Shown: in pieces, positions 10,231-23,210 of the stretch | Layout of the letters: each line of letters opens with the position of its first letter | Position numbering within the stretch: the stretch's first letter is position 1 | Assembly: GCF_004011695.2 (NCBI RefSeq) | Contig: NC_082405.1 | Coordinates: 3,161,001 to 3,225,000 of the forward strand | Direction of reading: 5' to 3' | DNA: 64,000 nt | Source: Ascochyta rabiei | Lineage: Eukaryota; Ascomycota; Dothideomycetes; Pleosporales; Didymellaceae | Program-made: the position numbers and the translations under genes | Notes under the pieces: model-generated | Seen by the model: the letters and a program-made list of their open reading frames with translations, nothing else | Databases searched by the model: none | Told to the model about the DNA's origin: nothing

Positions 10231-12623
10231 TCAGAGCCACTGGTCTTCGTCCTCGGCAACATCCATGTCCGCATCTGGCGCGCCTACGGGGTCCTCGGCA
10301 GCGACAGTGCGCTTGTCAGGCCCGTCGACAGTCGCGGCGGACTCTGCGTCGCTGTTGAGCGCGTCGGGCTCTGCGTTTGTGTTTGTGTTTGTGTTTGCGT
10401 CTGCGTCTGCGTCTGCGGTCTTGATGCCGCCGAGGGCGTCGTTGGATACCCATTCCATGTCGAGCTTGCCGACGTCGGGGATCTGGTGCGCCGTGTCGAT
10501 GAACTGCGGGGTGTTAGATTGCAGTGAGAAGAATGGGCGAGGTGCTTACCGAGTCAGCTTGGTACCGCTCCGCGAAGGTGAGTATGAGGGTGTGGGGCTG
10601 TTCTGGATGCTGGTCGGTGCTGACAATGTCGGGCACGTTCTGCGTGCTGTTAGGAGCTGTAGCCGATGTAACCCGCAGCACAACTTACGAAGAGATGCTG
10701 TCTCAGAGCCTCGTCCTTCCTGCTCCCAGGCTCAACAGCCTTGACGGCAATGCGCCGGGGTCGGTTGTCGAGTCTCTTCACCCCCATCCTGGCGCCGCCG
10801 AATGCAGCACCATGAGCTCCGCGCCCACGGTATGCGCCTCTGCCCCTCCCTCTCGGTGCGAATGCTTGTCCACGGCCTCTGTACGAGCCTCTGTACGAGC
10901 CTCTGTACGTCCCGCCACGACTGCTGCCGCGCCAAGGTTCCGTCGCGGCGTCTTGCTGCGCGAACAGGTTCTCTGCTTCTGCTTGCAAGGTAGCCAGATC
11001 CTGGGAGAAGTCCTCCTCCAACTCGCCGTTCGCGTTCCCAGATGCTTTTGCGAGTTCGCGACGTACACGAAGGATTTCCGCGTTGGTTTCTTGCAGCTTG
11101 CGGTCGATTTCCTCTGCTTTTGCTTCTGCTTCCTCAGCTTTCCTCCGGCGCTCTTCAAAAATTCGTTGTGCTTCGGCTTGGCGGCGTTCGATTTCCTCCG
11201 GGTCCAACGTCTCCGTGTCTCCGTAGCCGGCTTCCTCGCTGTCTGCACCGGAAGCACTGCGATTGTAGGGGTCTCGGTCGGCGTCAGACCTGTGCCAGTA
11301 CACTTTGACAAAGCGGTTGTCGAAGATGGCCTTTGGACTGTTGTAGGCTGCCCTCGCGGCGTCGTGTGTTTCGTACTTGACGACGGCCAGACGTTTGTAC
11401 GCTTGCATCTGCACATCGAGTAGGGTGCCGAACTTGCCGAAGAAGCGTCGCACATGGTCCTCGCTGAAGTTGTCTTCTGGGATCTGCTCGACGACGATTG
11501 TAGTGTTGGTGCGGTCGTGTGTTGGCCCAGGCAGCGAGAATGCAGCACGACTGCGACCGCTGTGGCCTCTGTCTCGGCGTGCATGTCCGTATTGGTTGCT
11601 GTGCCCGCCGTTGACGCCCTGGGCAGGGTGGTCTGGGTCGTACTCGAGCCCGTGCTGGTACGGACAGACAGTCCCAGCCGCGCAGAAGCCCTTTGTATCG
11701 TAGTCGGCGCACCTGACGTTGCTTGTGTCGGCTCCTTGCGCATTGAACACAGGCATGGGAGGCATGCCCGGCAGGTTTATGCCGAGCGCCGCGGCCATGG
11801 CTAGGAAGGCCATGGGGTTGCCCGGATCGAAGGGCGGAACGTGTCCAAAGGCCGGGCTGAATGGGGGCATGTTCGGCATAGGCGCAAACGCAGGCGCTTG
11901 TGCGTTCAGTCCTCCAGCGCGACCGTTCTTCCCTCTGCGCGTCGCCTGCTTGGCGGGTCTGTCGTTGCCAGTATGGCGGCTCGAATGCAGGTCGAGGCCA
12001 TCTCGCGACTGGCTCGTGTCCCGCTCGTGTTGCTTGCGCTTTCGCGGCCGCTCGTGTTGCGCGCTGGCGGCAGGAGAAGCTCCAGCTGGGCGGTCGGGCA
12101 AGCGGTGTTTGCCATGCGAGACTCGAGAGGCGGCTGGGCCTCTGGGCGCATGCAGGGGGGCGGTGTTGGACGCGTGCGAGGGGTGGGCGAGGTGTTCGGA
12201 GGTCGAGGGCCCGACTATGGAGGGGATCGGTGCGGGAGACGGAGGCGATGCGTCTGCGTTCGCGCGGGGGGCATAGGCTCTGTCCTTGAGAGTGTCGATG
12301 ACTTCATCGACAAAGGCCGCCGTGTCTAGCCAGGGTCAGCGTGGAGCGCTCCTGTGGCGAGCAGGCGTGCGCAATACCTACTATGCTGCAGGAAATCCGA
12401 AAGACTCTCTAGGCAGTTGCGCCTGATGTTGGCGTCTGTGTCCTTTGCCGTGACGAGAGCAAGGACGTAGTCTGCAAGGACCTCGGCATCTGCGTCAGAT
12501 CTGTCGTGCCGTGTCAGTCTCTCCGTCCACCACGCCCATGCGACGAGTGTGGGCGTACATGGTCTCGAGCTTGGGCAGCACCCAGCGCTTGAACGCCTCC
12601 GAGTCTTCTTCTTGCAGCAACAT
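10231..12623 (-). CDS. PWI-like, CCCH zinc finger and RRM protein (RBM26/RBM27, S. pombe Rmn1 type)
   Basis: Five exons (12559-12623, 12382-12500, 10689-12325, 10550-10639, 10231-10503) give 727 residues. The start is MLLQEEDSEAFKRWVLPKLE. It is followed by a PWI-like helical domain (SDADAEVLADYVLALV, then NCLESLSDFLQ, then FVDEVIDTLKDRAY). A disordered Pro/Arg stretch leads to one CCCH finger, C-X8-C-X5-C-X3-H (CADYDTKGFCAAGTVCPYQH). Next come an RRM (TTIVVEQIPEDNFSEDHVRR, then RLAVVKYET), a long charged helix, Arg-Gly repeats and a second, degenerate RRM (HTLILTFAERYQADSF). The tail is a low-complexity Asp/Ala/Asn/Thr stretch. In the family this layout belongs to nuclear RNA-surveillance factors linked to the MTREC/PAXT complexes and the exosome. 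The architecture is clear; the role is by similarity. Confidence 0.82.
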
Positions 12624-13261
12624 GGTCGCGTGCCTGTTGCCGTGCCTGCGCCTCAAGTCTGCGTCCTCGGCTTCTGTCGTTGGTCGCGGTTGCGCAAAGT
12701 GGACGGTGCTGGGGAGCTCCCAAGAATCGGCCCAAAAAGAACGTCAGAGCTTCAACTTGTCCTGCCCCACTACGCTGACCGCGAGCAGGCAAGTCAATGC
12801 TACAGCAGCATGGAAGCATGGAAGCAGCATGGAAACATGGAAGCATGGAAGCAGCATGACAGCAGCATGGAAGCATGGAAGCAGCATGGCAGCAGCGTGG
12901 AAACAGGCAAACGCTTGGCTGAAGGGCGCTCTCGTCTCCTGGACATGTCCAGTCACTGACAATACTCAATGATAGCGTCACATCGACCATTCTCCTATGT
13001 GCAATCTAGTTCGATTTTTGCAAACTACACTACACGCTGAACAGCAAGGAAAAGGGTCATCATCCGTAGCTCGAGTCCAAAGCCCAAGAACCCGACTAAA
13101 TCAATGGGCACACTGCCCGGACCGACGTTTATCTAGCTCTGGTGCTCCAACAAGGGAACCATGCCTGTCGTGCAGCGACCACCGGCCTCGAACAGGCCCA
13201 CGACTGTCCAACTCCACGAGGTCGAAACGAAAGGAAATCTAACACTTTTGATTTCCATCGC
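12624..13261. other. Intergenic region upstream of the RBM26/27-like gene and downstream of eEF2
   Basis: These 640 bp separate two minus-strand genes and should hold the promoter of the RBM26/27-like gene and the 3' end of the eEF2 transcript. The only structure seen is a minisatellite of GGAAGCAT/GGAAGCAGCAT units at about 12806-12905. No gene is supported. Confidence 0.6.
12806..12905. repeat. Minisatellite of ATGGAAGC/AGCATGGAAGC units
   Basis: About 100 bp consist of interleaved GCATGGAA, GCAGCATGGAA and GCATGACAGCA motifs. The array is imperfect, with 8-bp and 11-bp subunits. It lies in the probable promoter of the RBM26/27-like gene. Confidence 0.85.
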
Positions 13262-16052
13262 TTACAACTTGTCGTAGTAGTTGTTGACGTCAGGTACCTC
13301 GATCTTGATACCCTTGCGCTTACGCATATCAGCCACAATCTTACCGGGCAGCGTGGTGTTGTCAAGCGGCGAGCCACCCTGGAGAACCTGCCAGTGGTCG
13401 AACACCAACTGAGGGAAGGCCTGACCAGCAGTGTTGGATCGGAGATCGGCAGTGAAACCGAAAGACTCGTTGACGGGCAGGTAAGCCTTGATGTTGAAGA
13501 GGGGAGTACCGACACGCTGGTTCTCCTCGAAGACGTGACCTCTCCTGCGGGTGAGCACACCGTAGATGCCGCCCATGGCCTGCTCGGGAACCTGGATCTC
13601 GACAAGGTAGACGGGCTCCTGGAGGGCGGGCTGAGCGAGCAGAGTAGCAGCGTACAGCACACGACGGGCAGTAGGGATGATCTGACCACCACCACGGTGA
13701 ATAGCATCAGCGTGAAGAGTGACATCCATAATGTTGAAGCGGACTGAACGCATGGGCTCCTCAGCAACGGGTCCTTCCTTGGTGGCCCACTGGAAACCAG
13801 AGACAACAGAGTCCTTGATTTCGTTGAGGTACTGGACAGCCTTGGTCTGGTCGACAAGCAAGTTGGCACCAGTGGTGTCGGGACCGAAGCACCAAATCTT
13901 ACGGGCATCGGTAACGTCCCAGCCGTGCTCGTCGGCAAGAATACGGGCACGAGCCTTGAAGTCGTCACGGGGACCGATCTTGCCTGCCTCGATGGCCAGG
14001 GAGACCTCCTCATCAAGGGGCTGAGCAGTCACGTAAAGACGGTTGTGCTTGTTGGGCGACTTGGACAGAGCAGTCATGCTCGATGTGCCCGCAACGGTCT
14101 CACGGTACTGGACAACGGGGTCGGAAACGCGGAGAGGGACTCCAGCGTGGTCCTCCTCGAGATCCTTCAAGCAAATCTCCAAGTGGAGCTCACCGGCACC
14201 GGCAACAACGTGCTCACCGGAATCGGAGATGTAGGTCAAGACGCAAGGGTCGGACTTGGAGAGACGCTTGAGACCTTCGACGAGCTTGGGAAGATCCTGG
14301 GCGTTCTTGACTTCGACGGAACGCTGGACAACGGGGGAGACGGAGAACTTCATAACCTTGAGGTTGTGAGCAGTCTCGTTGGTGGTGAGGGTACCAGACT
14401 TGAGCAAGAACTGGTCGACACCGACGAGACCAAGGATGTTACCGGCGGGAACATCGTCGATGGGCTCGACGAAACGACCCATCATGAGGATGGTACGCTG
14501 GATGGCCTTGATGAACAAGTCCTCCTTCTTGCCAGGGACGTAGTTGGGTCCCTGGATGCGGACCTTGAGACCGGAGCGGACAGTTCCGGAGAAGACACGA
14601 CCGAAGGCGTAGAAACGACCCTTGTCGGAGGTGGGGACCATCTTGGAGACGTACAACATGAGGGGACCCTTGGGATCGCAGTCGCGGATACCAATGGCGT
14701 TGACGTCGTCGTGGGGACCCTCGTAGAGAGTCTCCATACGGTACTTCTGCGCGGTGGCGGGAGAAGGAAGGTGGAGAATCATCATCTCGAGGAGAGCATC
14801 AGCAGCGGGAAGGAACTTGCGCATGACAACCTTGAGGAGCTGCTTGCCCTCGAGGTCCTTCTCGTCGCTGGTGAGCTTGATCTCAAGCTTCTCGAGGAGA
14901 GTGGGGATCTCGTCGGTCTTGAAGTTCATGACGGCGTTGAAGATGCGGAAGATGGGGTCCAAGATGAACTGGTTGAAAGCACGCTCAAGGGGCTGACCGT
15001 CGTGTGTGCCAACCTTGGTCCACTTCTTGGTCTTGGGGTTGAAGTAAGAGTCGCCCCAGAGACGCTCCATCATCTTGTTCTTGTCAACACCAAACTTCTT
15101 GGCGTAACGGGAGGCGAACTGGCGGATGGTGAAAGCCCATCCGTGCAGACCGGAACCGAAAGCAATGGTACCCTTCTCGGGGTAGACCTGGACGTCACCA
15201 AGCGACTTGTCGAAGTAGGTGGCGATGACGACGTTGACTGACTCGATGACACGAGAGAAGTTCTGGTACAGGTCCTCCTTGGAGACCTGGAGCTCGAGAA
15301 GAGCGCGGTCGACCTTGTTGATGATGACAACGGGCTTGATGCGCTCACCGAGAGCCTGGCGGAGCACAGTCTCGGTCTGGACGCACACACCTTCAATGGT
15401 GTCGACGACGACAAGGGCACCATCGGTGACACGGAGAGCGGCAGTGACTTCAGACGAGAAATCAACGTGACCAGGCGAGTCGATCAAGTTGATCAAGAAC
15501 TCGTTCTTCTCGGTCTTGGTGGGGATGTCCTTGAGGTCATCGGCGTCCTGGAGCTGGGCGAACAGGGAGATGGCGGTGGACTTGATGGTGACACCACGCT
15601 CCTGCTCGTCGGCACGGGTATCGGTGAAACGTGCAGAGCCGGCGTTGGCGGCCGAGATGATACCGGCACGCTGGACGAGCGAGTCGGTGAGGGTGGACTT
15701 GCCGTGGTCGACTGTGGCGGGGCACGTCAGTTATCTGTCCTTGCACGCGGCGGAGTGTAGTGATGGCGATGCTGCTTACCGTGGGCAATGACGGACATGT
15801 TACGGATGTTCGCCGGGTTGTCCATGAGGCCACGGATCTGGTTGCGCTGTCAGTATGGCGTGTTCCTGATGTTGCCCTCTCGATAGTGTCGAATATCGTC
15901 GCATGGTGCGGGGCATGTGTGCGCGCAACGTACCTCCTCGGTGGTGAAGCTGAAGACATGTTAGCATCGTGCTCTGTCCGGCTGCAATGGCTGCATCGAG
16001 GTTTTTCACATCTCGAGTAGCAGCAGCGGCGTGGCGAGACTTACTTGACCAT
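13262..16052 (-). CDS. EEF2: Translation elongation factor eEF2
   Basis: Four exons: a micro-exon of 8 nt (16045-16052), 16 nt (15934-15949), 58 nt (15780-15837) and a long exon (13262-15711), giving 843 residues, the normal length of fungal eEF2. The N-terminus is MVNFTTEE. The P-loop AHVDHGKST straddles the exon 3-4 junction. The G2/G3 motifs ([23 protein letters not shown]) and the G4 NKVD follow. The diphthamide loop [12 protein letters not shown] is near residue 700, and the C-terminus is [11 protein letters not shown]. The protein catalyses GTP-dependent ribosomal translocation in the cytosol. The very short 5' exons with introns of up to about 95 nt are typical of fungal translation-factor genes. 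Long antisense open frames across the coding region are composition artefacts. Confidence 0.97.
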
Positions 16053-17766
16053 TTTGGCGGTGTTGTGGCTGTCTTCTCTTGCGAAAATTCAACGGTGATG
16101 TAGTGGACGAATGCCTCGCACGGGAGGGTTCGGTTTCTCAAAGGTTGCAGGAGATGTCTCTGGCGATGGGACCAGGACACGGAACGCTCTCTGCAAGATA
16201 GAGGCTTTGACGTTGGCGTGCGTTGCAACGAGAAAAGAGAGAGGGCTGCGAAGGTTTTGAACCGTGGTGCGGGGCAGCTAGCCAGCAGGCGCTAGCCACA
16301 TTTAGCGGGACAATTTCTCTCCAATCGCCGCCAACGCAACGATGCATTCATGGCAGCCGCCCTTTTCTGCGCCGTGTTCATGCTACGGAACTTGAAGCTC
16401 GCCGGTGCTGCGATGCCTTCGATAGCAATGCTCTTGCACGTGTGACGCCTCGCCTGTCGGTTTGTGGTACAGGCGACTCGGTGACTCTACTCTCTGATTA
16501 CACACAACGGCCCAATCGCCTGATTGGGTATCGGTGAGGAAACACCGTTATTCCATAGATGGGGCTTTACTAAGTAATTACTTAGTAATTTCTAAGTAAC
16601 TAGTTAGTAACGCTGAAAGTAGCTTAGCGTTTTAGTAATTACTTACTAGTAACTACTACTTGATAATTACTAAAAACAAATCCTTAATAAGTACTAATTA
16701 GTAATGGTAGGATGTTACGGGTATCTACATTGTTTGAACCATAGTTGATCTTTCTAATAGATTACTATACCTTTTTTAGTCTGTGTAGCTAAGGTAAGTT
16801 ACCGTAAGTCTAAGTCAAGCCCTTACATCTTTACTAACTAGTATTAATAGTTAATAATCTACCAAATTTAGTAGTGACTATTTACTAAATTAGTGTTACT
16901 TAGTAATTACTAATTAGTAAATCTGCCCAACTTTGCGTTATTCCATGTCCTCGAGCATATGCTCCTGGTCCCACCGTATTCCATGTCCCGGTCGCAGAAG
17001 GGCGACCTCATCAGACTTCGCGAACCTCGACGGCGTTCTGCGTCGTCTTGCTCCCGACTTGGTGCACCCAAACTGTCCATATCGCCTCAACTGCGGTGTG
17101 GGCCAGTCTAGAGGCATGAGGTGGAGCCCTCGAGGTGAGTTTGATCAAGATCACGTGCACTGCACGATCAGCAATCAATTGCCGCCTTCCATGTCCGCTA
17201 AGCCCGTGTACTGGGGTTTTCACTTCCACGCTCTATCTTGAGTGACTAAACACATTGCTGCCTCTGTCAGGCGCTGGGCCCGGAGGTACCTCTGCCACTC
17301 TTGGCGAGCTACCATGGGGCTAGTCAGCCCGGACTATATAAGGATGTCGGAGGTTATCGCTGATACACCAGCGATTAGTCTCGTTACCACATACTACGTA
17401 CCTCAATACACCTGCTATCCTCTTCAACCCTATCCTCCCTCGTGATCGCCTTGTATACTCTTTACAGCCTCATCCACATTGCATAGTTTGGAGAACGAAG
17501 TGTATGGATCCTCCCATTTATGAGCTTTACCTCGCACTGTGCTGCGGAGAAAGGTCGCCTCCGCCTTCGTCTGCCACATCACTATATATATTCGAATCAC
17601 ATGGATCGCTCACACTTGTCCAAAGGACGGCAAATCAGAGCTCAACGAGTGCATTAGTGAGAACGAGCTCAAGGTTGTTCACATTTACAAGAAGCCCTAT
17701 ATACAATCCACACAGCATTAACACATTAGCTTTCAACACCTCCCACCGTTACCGCTACCTCTACCT
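16053..17766. other. Intergenic region with the eEF2 promoter and an AT-rich island
   Basis: The left 400-500 bp should hold the promoter of the minus-strand eEF2 gene. Positions 16557-16935 form an AT-rich island described separately. The right part (16950-17766) is the 3' flank of the secreted peptide gene; it includes a TATATAAG box-like sequence near 17335 and a short open frame at 17504-17770 without domain features. I see no convincing gene. Confidence 0.55.
16557..16935. repeat. AT-rich palindromic island flanked by an 11-bp direct repeat
   Basis: About 380 bp are made largely of TAGTAATTACTTA-like words. The left edge (TTACTAAGTAATTACTTAG, from about 16567) and the right edge (TTACTTAGTAATTACTAA, about 16896-16913) are near inverted repeats of each other. 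CGTTATTCCAT occurs on both sides (16546-16556 and 16936-16946), as a duplicated insertion target would. No transposase frame is present, so at most this is a non-autonomous, MITE-like element or a hairpin-prone repeat. Confidence 0.5.
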
Positions 17767-18289
17767 CTAAGCAATCCAGCGCTTAGCCAGACTCTGCGCC
17801 GCCTTTGCGTCCTCAGGGTTGTTCTTGGCCAGCTCTGCGAGAATGCTGGCAACGTCGTCCTGCCTCTTCTGGATCGCGCCCTTGGCTGCCTCGGCGTCCT
17901 CGGGGTTGTTCTCTGCCAACGCAGCCAGGATCGATGCAACGTCGTCCTGGGGCTCACGCTTGGAGGCGGTGGGCTTGGTGCCCTGGCGAGCGGCAGCTGC
18001 GTCGTCGGGGTTGTTGGCATCAAGAGCAGCAAGGATGGAGTCGAGGTCGTCCTGAGGTGCGGGGGCGCGAGCGCGAAGTTTGACGTTCATGACGGCCGCG
18101 GCGGCTTCGGCGTCTTCGGGGTTGTTCTCGCGAAGAGCCTCGAGGATGGAGGCAACATCGTCCTGGGGGTCGCGCTTGGCTGCGGGCTGTTAGTGACGTG
18201 CTCGTGAGGCTAATCGGATATAATCTACCAGACAAGGCAAAGACAGCGCTGGAGAAAGCTGCGGCGGCGACGAAAGTAGTGAACCTCAT
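17767..18289 (-). CDS. Secreted repeat peptide precursor with Kex2-type processing sites
   Basis: Two exons (18229-18289, 17767-18179) give 157 residues. The first 20 residues form a signal peptide (MRFTTFVAAAAFSSAVFALS), followed at once by AKR. The rest is four copies of a helical unit of the form QDDVASILAALxxNNPEDAxAA. Dibasic KR sites lie before or between units: AKR-DP, SKR-EP, QKR-QDD and AKR-WIA, the last leaving a C-terminal Trp-Ile-Ala. The junction of units 1 and 2 has LRAR instead of KR. This is the layout of fungal alpha-factor-type pheromone precursors, Kex2-processed repeat proteins and RiPP (dikaritin) precursors. None of the usual cores is present (no WCxxxGQPC, no YAIG), and no UstY-type enzyme gene is recognised nearby. 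The intron donor is GTAGAT. The class is clear; the function is unknown. Confidence 0.8.
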
Positions 18290-19858
18290 GGTGGCTGGTT
18301 AGGGTCGTTGGACGATATACGGTATGATAGAATAGATCGAAAAGAGCTTGGCCGGCAAGAAGATTACAAGATGGTACGAATGATGGGATGAATGATGGGA
18401 TGACTGGCTCCAATTGACCTCAGGATGCTGGCAATATATACGCCTCCGACATAGTCAACGCATAGCTACGCTTTGCTGCAACAAAGGTCGAAGCTTGGTA
18501 TCAGTGTCTAACACGGTATCAGCCAGCTGCGACGTCTCAGAGGAGTCGGAACAGCACATCTGCTGCAACAGACTAGGATGCGCCAGATTGTTTAGTTCGA
18601 GTGCTGCGGTTTGGAATGCTCGTGTAGTCCATGTTTCGGGAGCAGCCTCACCACGTATCAAGAGCGGAACTGAAACATCGCGACTTCAGCAGGCCTGCGG
18701 CAACGATAGTGCATATGACGATCATATCACCAGCATGCAGAGAGGTAAAGAACCTGGCTGCAGTGCTTCGGGCGTACTACGCTCTTCCTGGTCGCAGCCG
18801 GGATCGATTGCGCCGCCCGTGGGGTCACGTCCCGTCTGTAGTATCCTGCCCTGCACGGATTCAAGCTCGTTAGCCTCTTTGTTTGCAATCACGGTGTATA
18901 GGTTATTCGTTTGTGCGGCACCAAGGTCGTCTTGACGGTCGAAGATTCGGTCGACGGCGGTTCACGGCAGGGAGGAGCGATCGAGAGCATGCCTGCACGG
19001 AGCACGGCATTGAGAAAGGAGCTAGAAGTCTGTTGGTTTTGAGGTCAGCAAAGTTGCCTCGAGCATCGGTACTGTACATACCAGGTCAAGAACATGCTTG
19101 CTGGAGCTGTCGCGTCAGCATCTCTATAAGACAACAAGCGCTGGCGGGCAGCGATAGACACAGGAGCCGTCGCTGTTGCGTTTAAAAAGATTAGTGTTTA
19201 ACGGTCTGCAGTTATAGCAGGTGTGTACTGTGGTGGCCGTCGTCACCCATGGCATGGTTCACAGCTTCGAGTTGGGTAGCGAGGCTGGTGGTGAGCGGGG
19301 GGGACAGCTGAGCTATGCTCGGCTTGCGGAGGAGCGAATTGGCGCCCGAACTTCGGTCGTCGAGGTAGTCCAGCATACATTCGAGCCATGGAGATTTGCT
19401 TGAGGCCATCCCAGCCGTTGCGTTGCGCGTTGACCGCCCTCGTCGACGATAGGCCGGTGAGCTGAGGTTGAACAAAGCTTGGCGGTCCGCAGCTAAACAA
19501 CTGCATCAGCTCCTGGGCTCCAGCGTTGGTTGCCGGCCGCAGGTCATCAGATTCACATCGAAAATGTTCTCCATGTTTTGCAAATGTTCAATCAAGTCGA
19601 TTGAGTCGGGTATTAGCTCTCCACACGCGTCACTGCCCCTGCTGGAGCTTTCGCATAGCCTCGGTCAATGGGGAGAAAAGGTTCAGTGGTAGCTTGCTCT
19701 TCAGATTGCTCGTCTAAAGTACATGTTTTACACAATCTGACCGGCCACTAGAGGTAGAAAGGAGGTCGTCCCTATGCACACACCCATCCACAAAAATTTC
19801 CATCCAGCGACCCAGACCGTTGACCCAATGTCAACAAAGCCCACTCTGACGCACATAT
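18290..19858. other. Region between the peptide precursor and ATP9; possible unrecognised minus-strand exons
   Basis: The right end is the 3' flank of ATP9 and the left end the promoter of the peptide gene. Several minus-strand open stretches look protein-like: 18455-18661 (ends LRPLLQQSVAMR), about 18730-18960 (includes RIFDRQDDLGAAQTNNLY and VIANKEANELES), 19212-19475 (includes LECMLDYLDDRSSGANSLLR) and about 19510-19620 (includes SIDLIEHLQNMENIFDVNLM). They could be exons of one or two genes, but I could not join them with consistent splice phases, and no domain is recognised. Confidence 0.3.
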
Positions 19859-21629
<1,771 letters not shown>

Positions 21630-22941
21630 TTACAGCCTTTCGCACAGCACATAGGCGGCTGCTGCGTTGTAGGGGCACCCGATGGGCCATGCAAAGCCCT
21701 CGACAACTGGTGATTTGCTGTTAGTATCGTGTAGCACGTTGCTGGTTCCCCATCGCTCTGCGAGAAACGAATCCTTGCAATTGATGTAGTATCCACCAAG
21801 GCGTCTGAAATCGTCTTCAGACAGTTCATCGCCCTCGATGGGAAGTATCCAAAAGTCCTGGGTCCAGTCATGATTGGGGCGCTGTTTGCATTTTTCCTGT
21901 TATTGGTCAGTAATGAGATAGACTAGAGATGAGAGGTTCTGCCAGAGTACTTACGTAGTTCCATTGCTCTTTGGTGAGCTGGAACAGGCCGGTGTAGGTT
22001 TTGGGAAACGCCATGAGTCCGTCATCTTGATGTGTTACTCGGATAGTGGTGTACTCGCGTTCATGCATCAGTTCGTAGATACAGGTACGCATGGCTTGCA
22101 GCATATTGATGATGCGAGCCTGCAAATATACGCTATCCCATTCCGATCCACTTTTCAGGTCTGACATAAGGACGATCTCGACGTTTAGCTCGCGCGGGGT
22201 CGATGTTCGAACCTTGGATCGAAATCTTGCAAGAGACTCCACTGTGCGTCGCAGGAGCCGCTCCTCTTCAGCGAAACCTTCAAGCCGAGACCGCAGGATA
22301 TCGCTAGGAGATGATCTTTGTACATCGAAGTGCTCGCATTTGACACGTATCTGTAGATCGGAAATGTAATCGATCGGAACGCAGTCGACGGCCATTTCTT
22401 TGGAGCTCAGCTTTATGGAAGTGCATAGGCTGTCCAAACCGCCTTCGACATTGCAGACAGAAAAGCTGTTGCTCTTGTAGTACACTTGTAGCGTCTCAAG
22501 CGCGACATTTTCGCCCATGTAATCAGGGTTGAATATGTGATTCTCGGGCATGAGAAAGTCGTCTTGTGGGTAGACGTCGTGATCGGTCCGTATGCGCCCA
22601 TCTGGCAGGATAGTTTGAGCATCTACGTGCGAGAAAAGCCATGTCTCTGCATGCTGCTCGTCGGAAGAAGGTTTGATCTGATCTGCCTCGAGTGTTCGCT
22701 CGACGTCTCGTTCGAGTAGATCGTATTTCCGGAAGTGATAGTACGGTCCAATTGGTATCTGCCGATCTTCAAGGCAGATGTAGCAGTATATTACATCTCG
22801 AATTTCTCGGGGGAGCTTCTTGTACATCAAAGCACTGAGACTTAAGCAGTCTGACCTGGCACTGGACATGAGACTAAGGAAGGCCGCTTTCTTGTCCTCA
22901 CCAGCTGCACTGGTCCTTGGATAAACGTTAGGTGAGCTCAT
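21630..22941 (-). CDS. Uncharacterised protein with an F-box-like N-terminal motif
   Basis: Two exons (21955-22941, 21630-21896) give 417 residues, with a canonical GTAAGT donor and phase-0 junction. The start is MSSPNVYPRTS; an upstream in-frame ATG at 23025 would add 28 residues but lies in the presumed promoter shared with PMS1. Residues 45-60 (KKLPREIRDVIYCYI) match the LPxEIRDxIY pattern common at the start of large, poorly characterised Pezizomycotina families, some annotated as F-box-like. The rest is a mixed helix/strand protein ending GFAWPIGCPYNAAAAYVLCERL with no recognised catalytic motif, signal peptide or membrane segment. It may be a substrate adaptor, but that is a guess. Confidence 0.65.
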
Positions 22942-23200
22942 TTTTGATGGTGAACTGCACTTGCTGCTCTTTTCGATTTGGTAGACTGGCCTGCAAAGCG
23001 TCTGAGTTGCTTTGGTCAACCACATAAAGTCCAGCCATCTTGATCAGTCGTCCTGTTGTCGAGGAGTGCTGTGCAGGTGTAGGGTAGCGGCTGGCCATCG
23101 AAAAGGAAATGGCTAGCGCAGATGTCTGATTGGCCACCCCACAACGCGTCACAGGCGCGACTGCGCGTGAGGTCATTGTGTCTTTCTGTACACGCACACA

Positions 23201-23209
23201 ATGGGCTGA
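23201..23209 (+). promoter_or_regulatory. Minimal uORF before PMS1 (ATG GGC TGA)
   Basis: A two-codon upstream frame ends one base before the PMS1 start codon. If included in the transcript it would be the last ATG seen by scanning ribosomes before the true start, so it could lower translation. Whether the leader includes it is not known from the sequence. Confidence 0.4.
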
Positions 23210-23210
23210 C

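Noticed and set aside
13925..15241. A 438-codon plus-strand open frame across eEF2
   Set aside because: It is exactly antisense to a highly conserved gene with strong codon bias, which leaves the opposite strand open. The peptide is a Leu/Val/Glu/Asp-rich artefact with no family features.
16557..16935. RIP-mutated transposon
   Set aside because: The island is simple-sequence and palindromic, not a coding element with CpA-to-TpA decay, and no transposase or reverse-transcriptase remnant can be read.
17767..18289. Calling the repeat precursor an alpha-factor pheromone gene
   Set aside because: The layout fits, but no unit has the Trp-Cys...Gly-Gln-Pro core of ascomycete alpha-pheromones; only WIA follows the last KR.
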